A DNA stretch of 64,000 nucleotides from Maratus speciosus (lineage: Eukaryota > Arthropoda > Arachnida > Araneae > Salticidae), in assembly GCA_963932465.1 (NCBI GenBank), contig OZ010792.1, forward strand, positions 511,981,100 to 512,045,099. The letters run 5' to 3'. Under the pieces are notes generated by a model. The model was not told the DNA's origin. It ran no database searches and saw only the letters and a program-made list of their open reading frames with translations. This document shows, in pieces, positions 12,242 to 24,536 of this stretch (positions are counted from its first letter, which is position 1; each line of letters begins with the position of its first letter). The translations under genes were made by a program, and so were the position numbers.

Positions 12242-12741
12242 TGTGTATAAAAGGAAATAAAGAAAGGGGGAAAAAATGTAGAAAAATGTGTTGATGGACA
12301 TTCAAATAAAAATTTCAGTTTCTAATGCAATCTAAAATTAATTAAATAATAATAAAAAAAAGATAATAATAATTGCTTACATTTTTTATTTCAATCTCCG
12401 GAAAAAAAAAAAAAAAGATTATTCCGAAATGAAACAAAATAAATTGTTAGTTGATGGAATTCATAGTAAATAAATAATAAAAAAAAATCCTTTGGTCACA
12501 GAATGGAATAAAAATATTGGTTGGTAAATGCTGGAAGTGTGTTTAAGTTGCGTTATGCGTTTTTTTCCCCTCCCTTTTTACCTGAATTAAATTTTATCTT
12601 AATATATAATGTGTACAGAAGTCTTTAAATATAATCTACAGGGCTGTACAAAATAATTCGACTGCATTTCCTTCTATTGGCAAAAATTGATATAATTTGA
12701 ATTTTCCAACTGAACTAAATTTTAGCCTGCTATGTAGTATA

Positions 12742-13474
12742 TAGTGAAATTTCCATTTAACGAAGTCTCATCGTACACTTAAAGACTTCGTTAAGAAGAA
12801 AATTCGTTAAATAGAAATCAACTCACATTCATGAAATTTGTATAATGAAACACACATGCATAAAATGAAAAATACACATAAAATGGAAATATTGGAAAAA
12901 TGTATTTTAATTCGGGCATTATTTTTTTATGCAATGTAGACACATGAGAAAAATTTAATTAGAATAATGTCTAAAAAAATCCCATAATAAAGGAAGGTAA
13001 ACAAAAACTGAAATATAGCGTACCTTTTCTCTTTTTTCTCAGTATTCCAAATCCTTAACTTTAAAAAACTTTATAATATTTCTTTGTATAGATTTCTCAT
13101 TAAAAAAAAATACACTGTTCATAAAAGTTTTCGCACTTTTGTAAGTATCTGAACAATTCATCTGTAACATTTTCGTGAAACTGGAATCCCCTTCTTATTG
13201 CATCGAAGATTTTTAAAATTTCTTCTTTTGAATTTAAATGATTAAATAAATAAATAATTTCATTTTCATACAATCCCCTGAAATAAATTCGTACATACAT
13301 CGCAACAGCAACCTCTCTATTTGAATGTTGTACACGCACGAAAGTGGAATGAACTTCGTTATATAGGATATATTTTTCGTAATATGGAGATTAATTTACA
13401 TGTTAATTGTGTTCAAAGTCAAGGTACAGAAAATTTCGTTAAGTAGGAAACTTCGTTATAGAGAAATTCTACTG
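12742..13474 (-). mobile_element. Internally deleted Tigger/pogo element, 733 bp
   Basis: TA flanks (12740-12741, 13475-13476). Complementing the right end gives CAGTAGAATTTCTCTATAAC and the left end is TAGTGAAATTTCCATTTAAC, both continuing to ACGAAGT. Subterminal repeats of CGTTAAGTAGGAAA type occur at both ends. A minus-strand remnant of a Tigger transposase C-terminus lies inside, giving the element's orientation. Confidence 0.75.
13100..13339 (-). pseudogene. Tigger transposase C-terminal fragment (putative)
   Basis: A 79-residue open frame with the motif EEILKIFDAIRRGFQFHENV followed by a leucine/phenylalanine-rich helix ending in CENFYEQ. This resembles the short C-terminal tail after the DDE domain of arthropod Tigger/pogo transposases, which commonly read EEI...RRGLQ...V...CENF. 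It sits inside an element with pogo-type ends in the matching orientation. The DNA-binding and catalytic domains are absent, so it is a deletion relic. The family call is moderate because the tail is poorly conserved. Confidence 0.5.
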
Positions 13475-13842
13475 TATATGTAAATCTATAGATCAGGGTT
13501 GGTTAACCTATGGCACGTATGACAATTTCTCTGGCACTCGAAAAAATTGCAATTATTTTTGCATGAACCAACACATCAAAAAATTTTCTTTTCTTGTGAT
13601 TTATGCAGCGCTTTCGACATGCATTTTGCCTTTCTATAAGATTTTATATAAAGGTAAATTTTCCAAATTATTCTTTTTAGACAGTCACTGCAGTAAGATC
13701 GCAAATAGATCCAATTTATATGCATATTTATAAAACTATCAAAATATGAATCATGTATAAAGCATTCTCCATCGAACATACAACAAAAATCTCATCAATA
13801 ATTTATTGATACATTGTTTAATGCAAATTGGATAATTATAAT

Positions 13843-14370
13843 CAAGGGTCAATCCAGGCAAAATTTGGGGCCTATTTAGGGCCATTTTACAAAAATCTAT
13901 TTAATAAAATAGGCTCCTTCACAAAAATAAATTTAATAAAATGGGCCCTTTCACAAAAATAAATTTAATAAAATGGGCCCCTTCACAAAAATGAACTTAA
14001 ACAGGCCCCTTCACAAAAATGAACTTAATGAAACAGGCCCCTTCACAAAATTCCTTTTAATAAAATAGGCCTCTATGTAACATTCTTTTTCATAAAAACT
14101 GTTTTAAAATGTGTAATTTGTAAATAAAACCATGTCACGAAAAACAAAAACTTTAGCAAGGGGATTTAAAGGATGTTTTTGTTCATAAATTCTTGGTTCG
14201 AATTTCAGTAACTGGATTTCAACTTTCGTTACAAAATGTTATTTTTCACAAAAATATAATAAAATTCACAAAAATATAATAAAATTCACAAAAATATAAT
14301 AAAATTCACAAAAATAACTTCTACTTTTCACAAAATGGGCCCCAAGAATAAAAACCTGCATCGATCCCTG
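13843..14370. mobile_element. Nested TIR element with internal minisatellite
   Basis: Left CAAGGGTCAATCCAGGC is mirrored by GCATCGATCCCTG on the right (complement CAGGGATCGATGC). The inner boundaries carry GGGGCC/GGCCCC phrases. ATAATTA occurs just outside both ends but not at an exact spacing. Likely a hAT-type non-autonomous element inserted in the preceding one. Confidence 0.5.
13868..14076. repeat. ~34-bp minisatellite, six units
   Basis: Units of the form GGGCCCCTTCACAAAAATRAA followed by TTAATAAAA occur near 13883, 13917, 13948, 13981, 14009 and 14041 (spacing 28-34 bp). A second short array of ACAAAAATATAATAAAATTC (20 bp) follows at about 14249-14318. Confidence 0.75.
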
Positions 14371-14617
14371 ATAATTAGATGTTGCATTAATAATAAGGTA
14401 AAAAATTTCTAAAATAAAATTTCGTATTTTTATTTCCTTATTTTAGTGGAAGTATTTCATAAATGAATCATTTTTACGAATTAAAATTTCATTAATTTAA
14501 TGACTTATTCCAATATATAGAGAAATCAGTGGTATGTCAAAATGTGGCACGTTACACCGTTGATAGATATTGTTGGTTGACTTTTTGGCAAGTGCACGTA
14601 AAAGGTTCGGCGATCAT

Positions 14618-15574
14618 AATACTTGGCTGCACAAAATAATTCAACTACTTTTCTGACTATGTAAAGTAACTTCTAAAACTGGATTTTTAAGTGTGTTATA
14701 TATTTTCCAAATTGTTTACTCACTTTATCTTCTTTCACCTTATTTAACGGTAAAGTTTTGTTACAGTTTTCTGGATGTCTTGGAAAGTGTGGAAAGGTTT
14801 CATAATCTATGCTTGACACATGAACTTTTGTTCTTGTTTAAACTCTTGTACGATTTCTTACTTACTGTCCTTTTCTCTTTCCTCCCTTCTTTCTTTTTTT
14901 TTAAAGATTTAATTTGAAATGCTGGAAAAGTTGTAAAATGATTTTTTTAATTCATGTTTCTTCTAGCCGTTGCGTGCATATTCATAAGTATAAATATTCA
15001 TTCCAATGAAGTATTAAGTTTCCAGTAGTCAACTGTAACGAGAGCCACATGCGCATTGGTCAACGAATTCGTCAGAATTATTTGTGTTACACAGAACTGA
15101 TCTTGAGGATATTTATTATGTTTACTAAAAATAAAATTATCTATTGTTTAGAAAACAAGATTCTAATAAAAAGTGCAAAACGTAGGATAGAATATTTATT
15201 TATTTATTTAGTATTTATTTGTAATGACTATAACTTTCAAGTGAAAACAGATGTACTTTCAAATGCAACTTAGATAAAAATTTTGTATCAGACAATTACA
15301 AAAAGATTTGTGATACATTGTTACGTGTAAAAAATAAAAATAATAAAAACAGTGTAAAGAAAGTACAAATAACCTGTAAAACGATAACATGGTTTTAAAC
15401 AGTGGCCCTTTCTTTATTGTAAAATGAAAATAAAGGAATAATATTATATGAGAAAGTTTCCATTCTGACAGATTTATTTACATGCCAGAGAGGATAAGAT
15501 TACTGAATTAGTTTAACTCAATCAAGCAGGTCGATAAATATACATATTGATATTTTTTCCCATATGAGTGAAAA
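14618..15574. other. No gene; weak terminal similarity only
   Basis: Mostly AT-rich. GGCTGCACAAAATAATTCAA near 14626 resembles GGCTGTACAAAATAATTCGA near 12643 and may mark a common element end, but no second boundary can be fixed. Confidence 0.3.
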
Positions 15575-15646
15575 TGTCTCCACGCTAGGACTTGAACTTA
15601 GGAATTGGCTTTAGCTGACAACGCTCTATCAACTAAGTTATCCTTG
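15575..15646 (-). ncRNA. tRNA-derived SINE head (RNA pol III promoter)
   Basis: Read on the minus strand, TAACTTAGTTGATAGAGCG (15640-15622) fits a tRNA A box and GTTCAAGTCCT (15597-15587) fits a B box, with about 43 nt between their starts as in a real tRNA. The acceptor arms do not pair convincingly and no clean anticodon arm is visible, so I read it as the head of a tRNA-derived SINE or a decayed tRNA pseudogene. The tail would extend toward lower coordinates. Confidence 0.55.
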
Positions 15647-15789
15647 ACAAGTTCAGCAGACACAATTATCTCAGACAGCTTTTGGGCCTTAACATCCGGT
15701 CTGTGATAAATTATGCAGCTCAACAGATTAAAACTCTAGTAATATCAAACTCTGCGCGTGCACTTCCGGGTTAATAATCAGCTAAGCTA

Positions 15790-17290
15790 GAAATCTATTA
15801 CGATGCTAAACATATTACCGTCATTCGGGGAAGGGAAGGGAAGAAAGTTTATTTCTTTGGAATTTCAAATATATTCAAATGAAGGTACTACGTCATTTTA
15901 ATGCATTTATAGTATTTATATTTTTTAATTTTATGTACGAAAGAAGCTCATTATATCTGTTCAGTATGACGCTAATTTCGGGTGTGAAAATAGCGTAGCT
16001 TCTTTTTAAGCTGTGTAATAACAACAGGGAGGAAAAAGATTCATTTGAAAACGTAAAAAAAAAAAAAAAAAAAAAAAAAAAGATTTGTATAAAGATAAAT
16101 TATGGCAGGTGGTTAAAAAAAAAAAGGCTAAAGAATAGTCAGCGATATTTGTAAAGTAGGCAGTAATTTTCTGTAATCTTTCCTGTTACATTTTTAATTA
16201 TTCCACTTTTTGATGTATAGAATTTCGGATAATCATTTTTATGGTATCATAAATGATTTAATTTTTCTGGTCGATCTTTCATTTGTTCAATTGCTTTACA
16301 ATTACAAAAAGTTTATATATATCTCAAAATTTGATTTTCTGGATAAGATGAATTTTGAAACTCACGTTCTTAATACATTTGAAACAAAATTTATCTTACA
16401 AGCTCAAATAACAATATTAACCATATATATATATATATATATATATACATACATACATACATAGATATAGATTTATAATAATAGCATGTTATAGAAACAT
16501 CACATGATTATATTTTAACTTTGATTTAATATTTTTAGGGAAACTATTAGTTTTATTAGTATTTTTTTACTTATAAATTTGTCAAAACAACTTTTAAATT
16601 AATAACAAACATTCAAAAGACAAAAATTGGGATTATTAAATTTTCACATCTATCATTTCCCATCCTTTGAATTGATCAAATTGTTGCCAGATGAAAGTGC
16701 ATTGCATCCATTTTAGACAAAAAAAAAAAAAAAAGAAAAAAATTGTTGATGTCAACGTTTGTTTACATACAAGAGAGGGGAAAAAACATTTATGAATTTA
16801 TCATGATTATTTTACATGCATTAGTCAATTTTTTATAAAAACTTTCTTAAAATACAGTTGTATGTTTATAAACTAGATGTTATTTTAAGATCAGTCACTA
16901 AATTCGAATTACAACCTTGAGGAATATTTTTAATCAGAGAAAGATATCAACAAAATAACCACCGCATTCTACCTCTTAATTTAATGTTATTAATTCACAG
17001 TTATAAACATTCTTACTCGAAGGCTCTCTTTACCTGTAAATTGGCTTTCACGGTCTCATTTCAGTTTTGGCAAGGAAACTAAACGACGAAGACATTTTTA
17101 ACATGAAATTTAACGGTTCACGGATAATGTGTCATCCTCACGACGCTTCTAAGCAGACGATTTAATTAGTGTTCAAATTGACATTAGGAAAAGTGACAGG
17201 GATTTAGATGTATCTTTTTTCAGAAGTTAAAACGGTTAAGATTTGACTTGCGTAGAACGACCGTGGGTAAGAAAGGCTGTTTGATAGTAG
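15790..17290. other. No gene; simple repeats
   Basis: AT-rich DNA with A runs (about 16056-16081, 16720-16734) and a TA/CATA microsatellite near 16420-16462. No recognisable coding sequence. Confidence 0.5.
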
Positions 17291-17323
17291 TTGATTTTTA
17301 TGCAACAAGAGATTTATTTCAAC

Positions 17324-17575
17324 ATGTCGGCTCCATTGGAAGTTTGCACACCAGAAGAACAGAGAGCTGTCATTAGATTTTTGTGGGGTGAAGGTGTTGA
17401 GCCTTCAGATATTTTTCGAAGAATGAATGCAATGTATGGCAACAGTGTTCTAAAAGCATCCGTTGTGCACGAATGGGTAAGGGCGTTCAAAAAAGGAAGA
17501 ACGTCGCTTATGGATGTTAAAGGATTTCTTGTACTGAACGACGAGGAAGTCAAAAAAGCCATCCGTCAATTGGTA
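17324..17575 (+). pseudogene. mariner transposase N-terminal relic
   Basis: From the Met at 17324 the frame reads MSAPLEVCTPEEQRAVIRFL and continues with DIFRRMNAMYGN, VVHEWVRAFKKGRTSL: the N-terminal HTH_48-type DNA-binding region of mariner/SETMAR-like transposases. About 65 residues align with that pattern. The usual GRP linker, second HTH and the D,D34D catalytic core are missing. After DVKG the frame continues with VLNDEEVKKAIRQL, which resembles the C-terminal part of such transposases, suggesting a large internal deletion. A GTAATA follows RQL near 17572 and could be read as a splice donor, but there is no other sign of a gene. The frame continues to a stop at 17713 without recognisable sequence. 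No clear TIRs found. Confidence 0.65.
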
Positions 17576-17897
17576 ATATTTTTTTCAAATACCCTTGCCC
17601 CCTTTTTTTTTGTCTCTTGTATTAGTTATCGCGTATTGTTAAGGGGACTCGGTTTGCTTAGTTTTCCGAAAAATGACAAAATTATCCATTTTCCAATTTT
17701 TTACTTTAAATGAATTTCTCTCGTATATTCTCACAAAGTTTCGTAAAGATACGAAAATTAAAAAGATGCGAGAAAGGGTTTTTACTGCACTTTTTTTTTT
17801 CCCTAACATTTTCAAGGGAAAGTAATAATTTTCTTGCTTTAACATTCAAAGTGCACCAGAATTCGAAAACAATGTCATTTGAAAATAAATATTATTA

Positions 17898-18770
17898 ATA
17901 TATATATATATATATATATTTAACGTAAATTAAGACAGCAGAATTTTATCAGAAAATTCTTGTACAAATTTGATTAAACTTAAGTGGCATTACCTTAAGT
18001 GATATTATTCATGCATTCCATCGCCTTTCAAAGGACTAAATGATTCAGAGTTGCAATATTTAAATTTATTTTTCTCAGTTCGTTTGTGTGTGTGGGTGTT
18101 TTCAATATATTATCATGAATGATCAAAATGCTGAAACTTCAACATAAATTTTTCAATTGACTTGATATATATATATATTTTAACGATCCTTATGATGCAT
18201 TTAATAAAATTAAAAATCGTGTATTTAGTAGTATAAATAATTTATTTTTTAAAAATGTTAAATAAATAGTCCCTTTTTACTGTATTTTTACAAATGCCAT
18301 AACATTTTATTTATTTATTCTTGAATTAATTAACATTTTAGAAATCTATTCTTTACAATTACAGAGCGCATACATAAGAAATGTATAAAAATAATTGTTT
18401 CAAAAAATTCAAAATTGTAAGAAAAGTGTGCTTTTAAATTTTTCTTAATTTCTAAAATTCAAAATTTTATTTCACCATAAAAGTTGCATTTTTTATTAAT
18501 TAAACCATTTTTTAAAAGCATTTAAAACTGAGTTAGAAAATGTGTAAAAGTTTCGCGTTGTTGAGCTGGAAATTTCAGAATCACCTTGAATAAGCAAAAG
18601 CTTAAAATTGGCGATTCAATTCTGAATAAAACTAAAAATTTTATAGACTTCTATGCCTGAAAGCTACTTCCATTACTGACGATAATTTATGGCAAGTTAA
18701 ACAACAATATGCAGATTCAAATAAATAAAACCCAAAGGTTTTGGTTAATACCTGTATTACACTGTACATT
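17898..18770. other. No gene; TA microsatellites
   Basis: TA tracts at about 17899-17921 and 18165-18179, otherwise featureless AT-rich DNA. Confidence 0.5.
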
Positions 18771-18771
18771 T

Positions 18772-19282
18772 ACATATTTACCGATTTTCGTCGGCAATTA
18801 TTGCTTTAAAAAATTGGGCTTTCATTGTTTCTTGATATTTACTAAACAGTCATAATATTAAAGTTATTAAGAAGTGCTTTAATTCATTATATAAAATACA
18901 ATTTCCATTGCTTTCTAAAAATAATAATAATAATAATAAAAATAAATAAAAATTCATTTACATTTTATCTGTAAAAGCAGTATTTTCGTTCTGTGTAATA
19001 AAAACCTAGAAATGTTTCTAAAACTGTGAGAACTGTATTTTTTAGAAACATGACTAGATTTTTCTTATGCAAAACGACTGCTTTTGCAGATAAAATGTAA
19101 ATGAATTTTATTTTATTTATTTTTTTTTTTAGAAAGCAATGGAAATTGTATTTTATGTAAGGAATTAAAGCATTTCTTAATAACTATATTATGACTGTTT
19201 AGCAAGTATCAAGAAACACAGACATGCATGGCAACCCCACTTTTTAGTGCAATAATAACTGATGAAAATCGGTAAATATGCA
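18772..19282. mobile_element. 511-bp palindrome (foldback element)
   Basis: Left arm begins CATATTTACCGATTTTCGTC, right arm ends with its near-complement GATGAAAATCGGTAAATATG. Within the arms ACTAAACAGTCATAATA, TACAATTTCCATTGCTTTCT and ATTTACATTTTATCTG are mirrored on the other side of a centre near 19030. Arms are about 240 bp with small indels. No coding sequence. No clear target duplication. Confidence 0.75.
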
Positions 19283-19332
19283 AATCTATAACATGCAGAC
19301 TTATTTCATCACCTGCTCCAGTTCTCATTATT

Positions 19333-19392
19333 AACACTTTCCAACATAGTTGAAAAGTTTGCATGAATTCGGTGTTTGTCTGTCCGTGCTCT
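19333..19392. repeat. Orphan terminal hairpin with GTCTGTCCG
   Basis: AACACTTTCCAAC can pair imperfectly with GTTGAAAAGTTT across a 3-nt loop and is followed by GTTTGTCTGTCCGTGC. The same hairpin plus tract, in the opposite orientation, closes the array at 36325-36390. This looks like a truncated end of the same repeat family. Confidence 0.55.
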
Positions 19393-19439
19393 AGCGCTAA
19401 TTCGCGTAACTATACTCGTACTGCCATGCAATTGATATA

Positions 19440-21435
19440 GGGGAGACTAGGGAGGGTTGACCCACTTTTTACAAAATAATTTTTCATTTTTTAAATATTG
19501 AACGTACAATAAAGTTTTATATATAATTTTCTTTGTTATACAATCAGTTATCAAAATAAAATATCTACTTAAGTGTAATATATAAGAAATTTGAAAAATG
19601 ATTGATTTTATTCATGAGGAAATGATGTGTCAAGCCTCCCCACATATGGGAGGCTTGACCCACTATAAGGGAGGCTTGACCCACTATATGGGAGACTTGA
19701 CCAACTTCGTTTTATATTGAAATATTTGTGAGAGAAATAAAATCAGTTAAAAAAAAGCAAAATAACTTTATATTACATGCTTTAATTATTATAAAAAAAA
19801 TATATTTTTGAAAATATGATGCTTAAACAAACCTGTTTAGGCGCAATCGCATGTCAGAGGAGAAAATTTTTGTTTTATACAGGATTTCGTCTGAGCAGAT
19901 ATAATTGTACAACAGGGAAAAGGAAATTTTAACATTTAAGACAGTATTCCGTTAGAGACAGGTTCCGTTTTCATAGAGTTCCATATATTATTACGTCCGG
20001 ATATAGGAACCACTGTCCTGCCTTTTATTTGACTTTTTATCCTATTTTTGTGACATTCGATCTTACAACTCTAGTTGTCACATAGTTTGGCTTCATCTCA
20101 CTCAATTTGTTACGTTGAAATTTGCCTACATACCTTCCAAAAGTTTTCGATCCATGCTATGTTCTTTTGCAGCTGCATGAGTACTTAACTTATCACTAAC
20201 ATCTTTTAACCATTTCAGACGCAAAGTACTTTCAGTACTAAAATGTTGAAATAAATAACTGGCACCGGAATATACGAACAAATTTATTTGGAAATATGTA
20301 AAAGGCTATATTTCACATAAATATTAAATTGAGAAGATCTTAGCAAAAATATGGTGCCATTGTGGAGTTTGGGAATCAAATTAAAGTGGTTTCATAAACA
20401 TGCCACTGCCCCTGAAACGGTTAAGATTGCTGCTTTCGTACTTTCTATTCTTTTCCACTGTTTTTATTTACCTATTGTAAGTAATACTTAAAAGAAAAAA
20501 GTCCCTATCAACTTTCCCATTTATATTTCATTAATTTTTTTTTGTACAGTGCAAATAGCAATTTTTTACATCTTTCTTTAATCAGTTTTAAACGTTTTCT
20601 TTACCATCATCCCATTTTACTGTTCCTTTGCAGAATAAATTTACATTCATTTTCATATATAACCATTAATCTTTCATTATATACAGGGTATAATAAAAAG
20701 ATTTTCAAAACCACTTAATTAACACATAACCGACGGGCAATTTTTATCAAATCTGAATTTTAAAACAGTAGAAACGCCTCTCTGTTCTGAAAGTCTTTTG
20801 TAAATTTCTGATTTAGACAGGTTTCCCACGTTTATGCATCGGTAAATATCTTTCAATGAACGAATTTAATAAAAAATGTCTTACAATCTAAAAAAAATAT
20901 GGACAACATGATATAAAAGCATTTTCTGTTATGTAGAAACCACGCCCTTAGTCAATGATATTTTTTGAATTAAAACAAGAATTCTCATTTCCCCTCGTGA
21001 ATGTGTTAAGGAAGCCTAGAACATCTGGTCAGCCCTCCCTCACATTGACTGGGTCAAGCCACCCCAAATAGTCTTTTTCCAAAGAATAGCACATTGTTAT
21101 GTTAAGCGTAACTTACTATATAATCTTTATGCCTGGAATGAAAGCTCGATATTTCTGCGTTATTTAAAACCTACTTACATAAATTTCTGTGATATATTTT
21201 ATTTGAAAAACAAGCTTACAAAATATTTCTAAAAAAGACAACTTTTAGGTTGAGAAACCGTCACAATTGATTTTTTCCTCATCTATTTCGATTATCTATA
21301 TGAAACAGAGACTGTTGTTTGAGCATTCTGGTAGCTTTGGTTGACACCTATTGATAAAACTCTGAAATTCTTTTAAATATGAAAACTGATGGGTGAGTCA
21401 AGCCTCCCGTATGGTCAATCGTCCCTCTTCTCCCC
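19440..21435. mobile_element. TA-flanked TIR element, 2.0 kb, non-autonomous
   Basis: Left end GGGGAGACTAGGGAGGGTTG; complement of the right end GGGGAGAAGAGGGACGATTG; TA outside (19438-19439, 21436-21437). A subterminal motif GGGAGGCTTGACCCACTA is repeated three times at about 19647-19705, with inverted relatives near 21050 and 21395. A piggyBac-type MITE sits inside (20210-20420). No transposase visible. Confidence 0.7.
20210..20420. mobile_element. piggyBac-type MITE, 211 bp, TTAA-flanked
   Basis: TTAA (20206-20209) then CCATTTCAGACGCAAAG; right end GCCCCTGAAACGG then TTAA (20421-20424). Complementing the right end gives CCGTTTCAGGGGC. Non-coding, inserted in the 19440-21435 element. Confidence 0.75.
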
Positions 21436-21786
21436 TATGTTAATGAGGTTTATAATAGCATGTTCGGTATTGAAAATAAAGTGTGAACCACTTATAGTTA
21501 AGTCTACACGTACACTCAAAAGAAGAGATTGACCGAAAATTCGTTTTCACTTTCGTTCAAAATCTGAGTTTCACCAAAAATGCGGTTGAAAATTCGGCCG
21601 GACCCAAACTATCAATATTCCAAAAAATCTCGTTTCTTCCTTCGGAAATTTTCAACATTACTCATTATAGGAAACATTCAGCGGATTCCACTGCGTGTCC
21701 GGTTTATCAATCACACTTGACAAATAGAAGATGTGTTCAGTAAGACCATATGGTCATAGTGTCAAATATTAAATAACTCAAAAGAA

Positions 21787-22080
21787 TTTGTAATAGTGCA
21801 TAATATTAATTATTGTTCGCATATTGTACCTTAATACGAAATTTTTAGTGTAGATTTAAAAATAATTTTTGCATCATGTATCTTACATAATATCTCAAAC
21901 ATAGTATCATTGTATTGTAAATTTGTAGGTAATTATTATCTACAATTACTTATACTTTCATAATAGTGCATAACATTAATTATTGTTCGCATCTTGTACC
22001 TTAATACTTATTTTTAGTATAGAGTTAAAAATAATGTTGCACCATATATCTTGAAAATAGCTTTAAGAGTTGCAAATATC
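21787..22080. repeat. Two-unit ~172-bp tandem repeat
   Basis: TAATAGTGCATAAYATTAAT starts units at about 21790 and 21962, followed in both by TTGTTCGCATMTTGTACCTT. The flank at about 21452-21480 (ATAGCATGTTCGGTATTGAA) is complementary to part of the 997-1990 array, so this belongs to the same repeat family in the other orientation. Confidence 0.6.
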
Positions 22081-22128
22081 ACATTTGTACATGGTTTAAA
22101 TTGATGTTAGTATTGTGAATCCTGAAAA

Positions 22129-23697
22129 CAGGGTTGTCTCGGTTTTAACCATGGTGGTTTTAACCAGTGGTTTAAACCGGTTTTAACCGTCCTGGTCAAA
22201 ATCAATTTTGACCATTTTGACCACTGAAATATACTATTCAATTTATTTACTACTAATCAAATATGTTCTACTATCATATGTTAAAAACTAAGTTAACATT
22301 TTCTAAAAATGTCATAATATAAGTAACATAACACCAGCAAATACCAAATTAAAAAAGTCATAACATAAATAACATAACACCAAGATACAACAAAAATGTT
22401 ATTATTTTTTATACACAATCTCTTTTATTTTTTTATGTAAGTTGTGTTGAATTTAAAAAATGATTACAAGTAACAAATTTTGCCGTTGTCTCTAAACTTA
22501 GATGGTTTCGTAATTTATTTTGGATTATTCCAAATTTAGAAAACAATCTTTCAATTGATGATGAGCTGGCACAACAGTTCATTAGAAGTAATGTGAATTC
22601 AGCAAATTTTATATCAATGCCTTTAATCTTCTTTGTTGCTGCCCACCAGGCATCAGGCCCAATTGTATCTTTTACACTTTCAGAAAAATAGGATTTTGGA
22701 TATGGTGAGGATTCTGCTTGAAATACAATCACAAGAGGCAAAAAGGTAGGATCAATATTATTGTGTAACCACTGCCTTCCTATTTCTTGCTTCTCTTCAT
22801 CAATACTTTTACTCATGTAGACAGGATTCAGCATATGAGCCAGAAAATGAACTGGGGTAACATTTTCATTAAATCGAGACTATCATTTTGGAATAAGTTT
22901 CAAGATCTTTTTCTTTTACCAATCTTAACCATTCGTTGCATGCATCAGATATAGTAGCATCTTCTTTTTTAAGTTTATCCAAAGCAAGGGAAATAGGCTT
23001 AAGTTGATTTTATAAATGTTTTACTTCTTTGTATACATTGTTAATGATTTTAACAATGTTATCAATATTATCTTCATGCTCATCTGCAATTTTTCATTTC
23101 AATAACATGCTTCATTATTGAATTAACTTTGTTTGTGTTTGTAATATCTTGTCCTACAAGATTCAAGTAATGTGCAGCACATCAATAAGAAATAAACAGT
23201 TTGTTATGCATGTTGAAGATCTTTTTTCATGTGTTTCATCTTGTTTTCACTGTCACTTACAAAACTTCTTATTTTACAAGCAAACTTGTTTTCTACCTCT
23301 TTAGCATCAGCTGCTAGTTTTAAACAATACTGGGCAGTTTTTGTTTTTAGATGCCCCTGTATCAACAGCTGAAAGGAAGAATGATTTTTTCTCTGTTGAT
23401 ACACAATTAACAATGATAGGGCAATTTATGGATCTAGCTTTCTTATTGTATTGCATAAGCATATTTTACTATTGAGCCTCCTTAACTTATCAGTGTATTA
23501 TTTTTTTAACTGCCTGTTACTTTTATTACTTATTAAGTTACTTTTAATTGCAAAGAAAAAATAATTATTAAAATTAAGACCATTTTTAACAGTTTTGACC
23601 ATTTCTGACCACTTTTGACCAATTTTGGACGGTTAAAACCACTTTTATCCAGTGCCCTGGTCAAAATCAATTTTGACCGGTTAAAATTACAACCCTG
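22129..23697 (-). mobile_element. hAT transposon, 1569 bp, exact 8-bp duplication
   Basis: CCTGAAAA lies on both sides (22121-22128, 23698-23705). Left end CAGGGTTGTCTCGGTTTTAA; right end ends TTACAACCCTG. Subterminal GGTTTTAACC and TTTTGACC motifs recur in both orientations, as expected for transposase binding sites. The minus strand carries a frameshifted hAT transposase. The exact duplication means the insertion boundary is still readable although the gene is dead. Confidence 0.92.
22433..23460 (-). pseudogene. hAT transposase, frameshifted
   Basis: Read on the minus strand from about 23460, the protein shows hAT (DUF659-type) features in order: INCPIIVNCVSTEKKSFFLS with VDTG, then a frameshift, then KKFACKIR-like text (ENKFACKIRSFVSDSENKM) with a possible catalytic Asp in VSDSEN, then AAHYLNLVGQDI in another frame. 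The C-terminal 133 residues (22834-22433) are open and hold the hAT dimerisation domain: DAWWAATKK, then SSSSIERLFSKFGIIQNKLR and a final RNHLSLETTAKF. The N-terminal BED-type zinc finger is not present or not recognisable. Several frameshifts and stops make it non-functional. Confidence 0.85.
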
Positions 23698-24050
23698 CCT
23701 GAAAATAACATAAAAGTGTTGCAAATATGTAGGTAATTGTGTAAAAAAAAAAAAAAAAAAGTTTAATATAAAATTCTAAAAACTATGCATATTTATATGT
23801 TATAATAATGAATATTTCTCTCAAATGTAATTATAGGTGTCATCTGTAAATATTTATTGCAAACACTGTCAATATTTGTCATATATCTAACATTGTTATT
23901 TCTCCTAAACTGTAAAAAAAAAAAAAAAAATCAAGGAGTTCCGCAGGTAGGAAAACTTTTCCCTGCCCTGGGCTAGGGGGTTACACCTAACCATAAGCCA
24001 AAAGCGGGTTCCCACAGTGGGTGCTTACTTACTTACTTACTTGCTTACCG

Positions 24051-24440
24051 TCAATCGGGAAAAATTGTTTACGGCACATTTTAATGATATTTCGCTATTC
24101 TAAACATAATAAAATTTATATGCATCGCTGAGGTGGATGGCAAAATGTTTTATATAAGGTATAGAATGCGTAAAACTTATAGTTGGTTTGCAGGGACACT
24201 CAAAATTATTCTGTTACATTACAGTCAATAGGGGAAATATCGTTTTCAGTGCATTTTAATGATATTACATTCTTTCAAACATAATGAAATGGATGTGTAC
24301 ATAATTGGGGTGAAAGAATATGCTTTTTAATAGAATATAGAGAAACTAGAAATTATAATTAATATACAGCGACGCACAAAAGAATCTCATTACATTATGA
24401 TCTATCGGGAAAAATTGTTTGCAGTGGATTTTAATGGTGT
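24051..24440. repeat. Three ~175-bp tandem units
   Basis: GTCAATNGGGRAAAATTGTT followed by CAGTGCATTTTAATGATATT-like text occurs at about 24051, 24224 and 24400. The same phrase appears near 30340-30400, 34600-34810 and 36170, so this is another fragment of the widespread hairpin-associated repeat family. Confidence 0.65.
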
Positions 24441-24536
24441 TACACTGTTAATGAAATTAATATAAATACTGCGGTGAACTACAGCATGTTTTCTATAGAA
24501 TATTGAGCAAGTAGAATTTATCGTTTATTCACTTAC

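Larger units (their letters stand above)
13494..14617. mobile_element. Decayed hAT element with nested MITE
   Basis: The left end CAGGGTTGGTTAACCTATGG and a right end carrying GTGCACGTAAAAGGTTCGGC resemble the termini of hAT elements with GGTTAACCTATGGCACG-type ends. A clean 8-bp duplication is not found, so the right boundary is approximate. A second element (13843-14370) interrupts it. No transposase recognised. Confidence 0.45.

Noticed and set aside
12630..12740. CAGGGCTGTACAAAATAATT as a transposon end
   Set aside because: No partner end or target duplication found; related text at 14626 is equally orphaned.
23941..24050. Block with GGGGGTTACACCTAACC and CTTA repeats, possible SINE
   Set aside because: No A/B boxes or boundaries could be identified; only a CTTA microsatellite tail.
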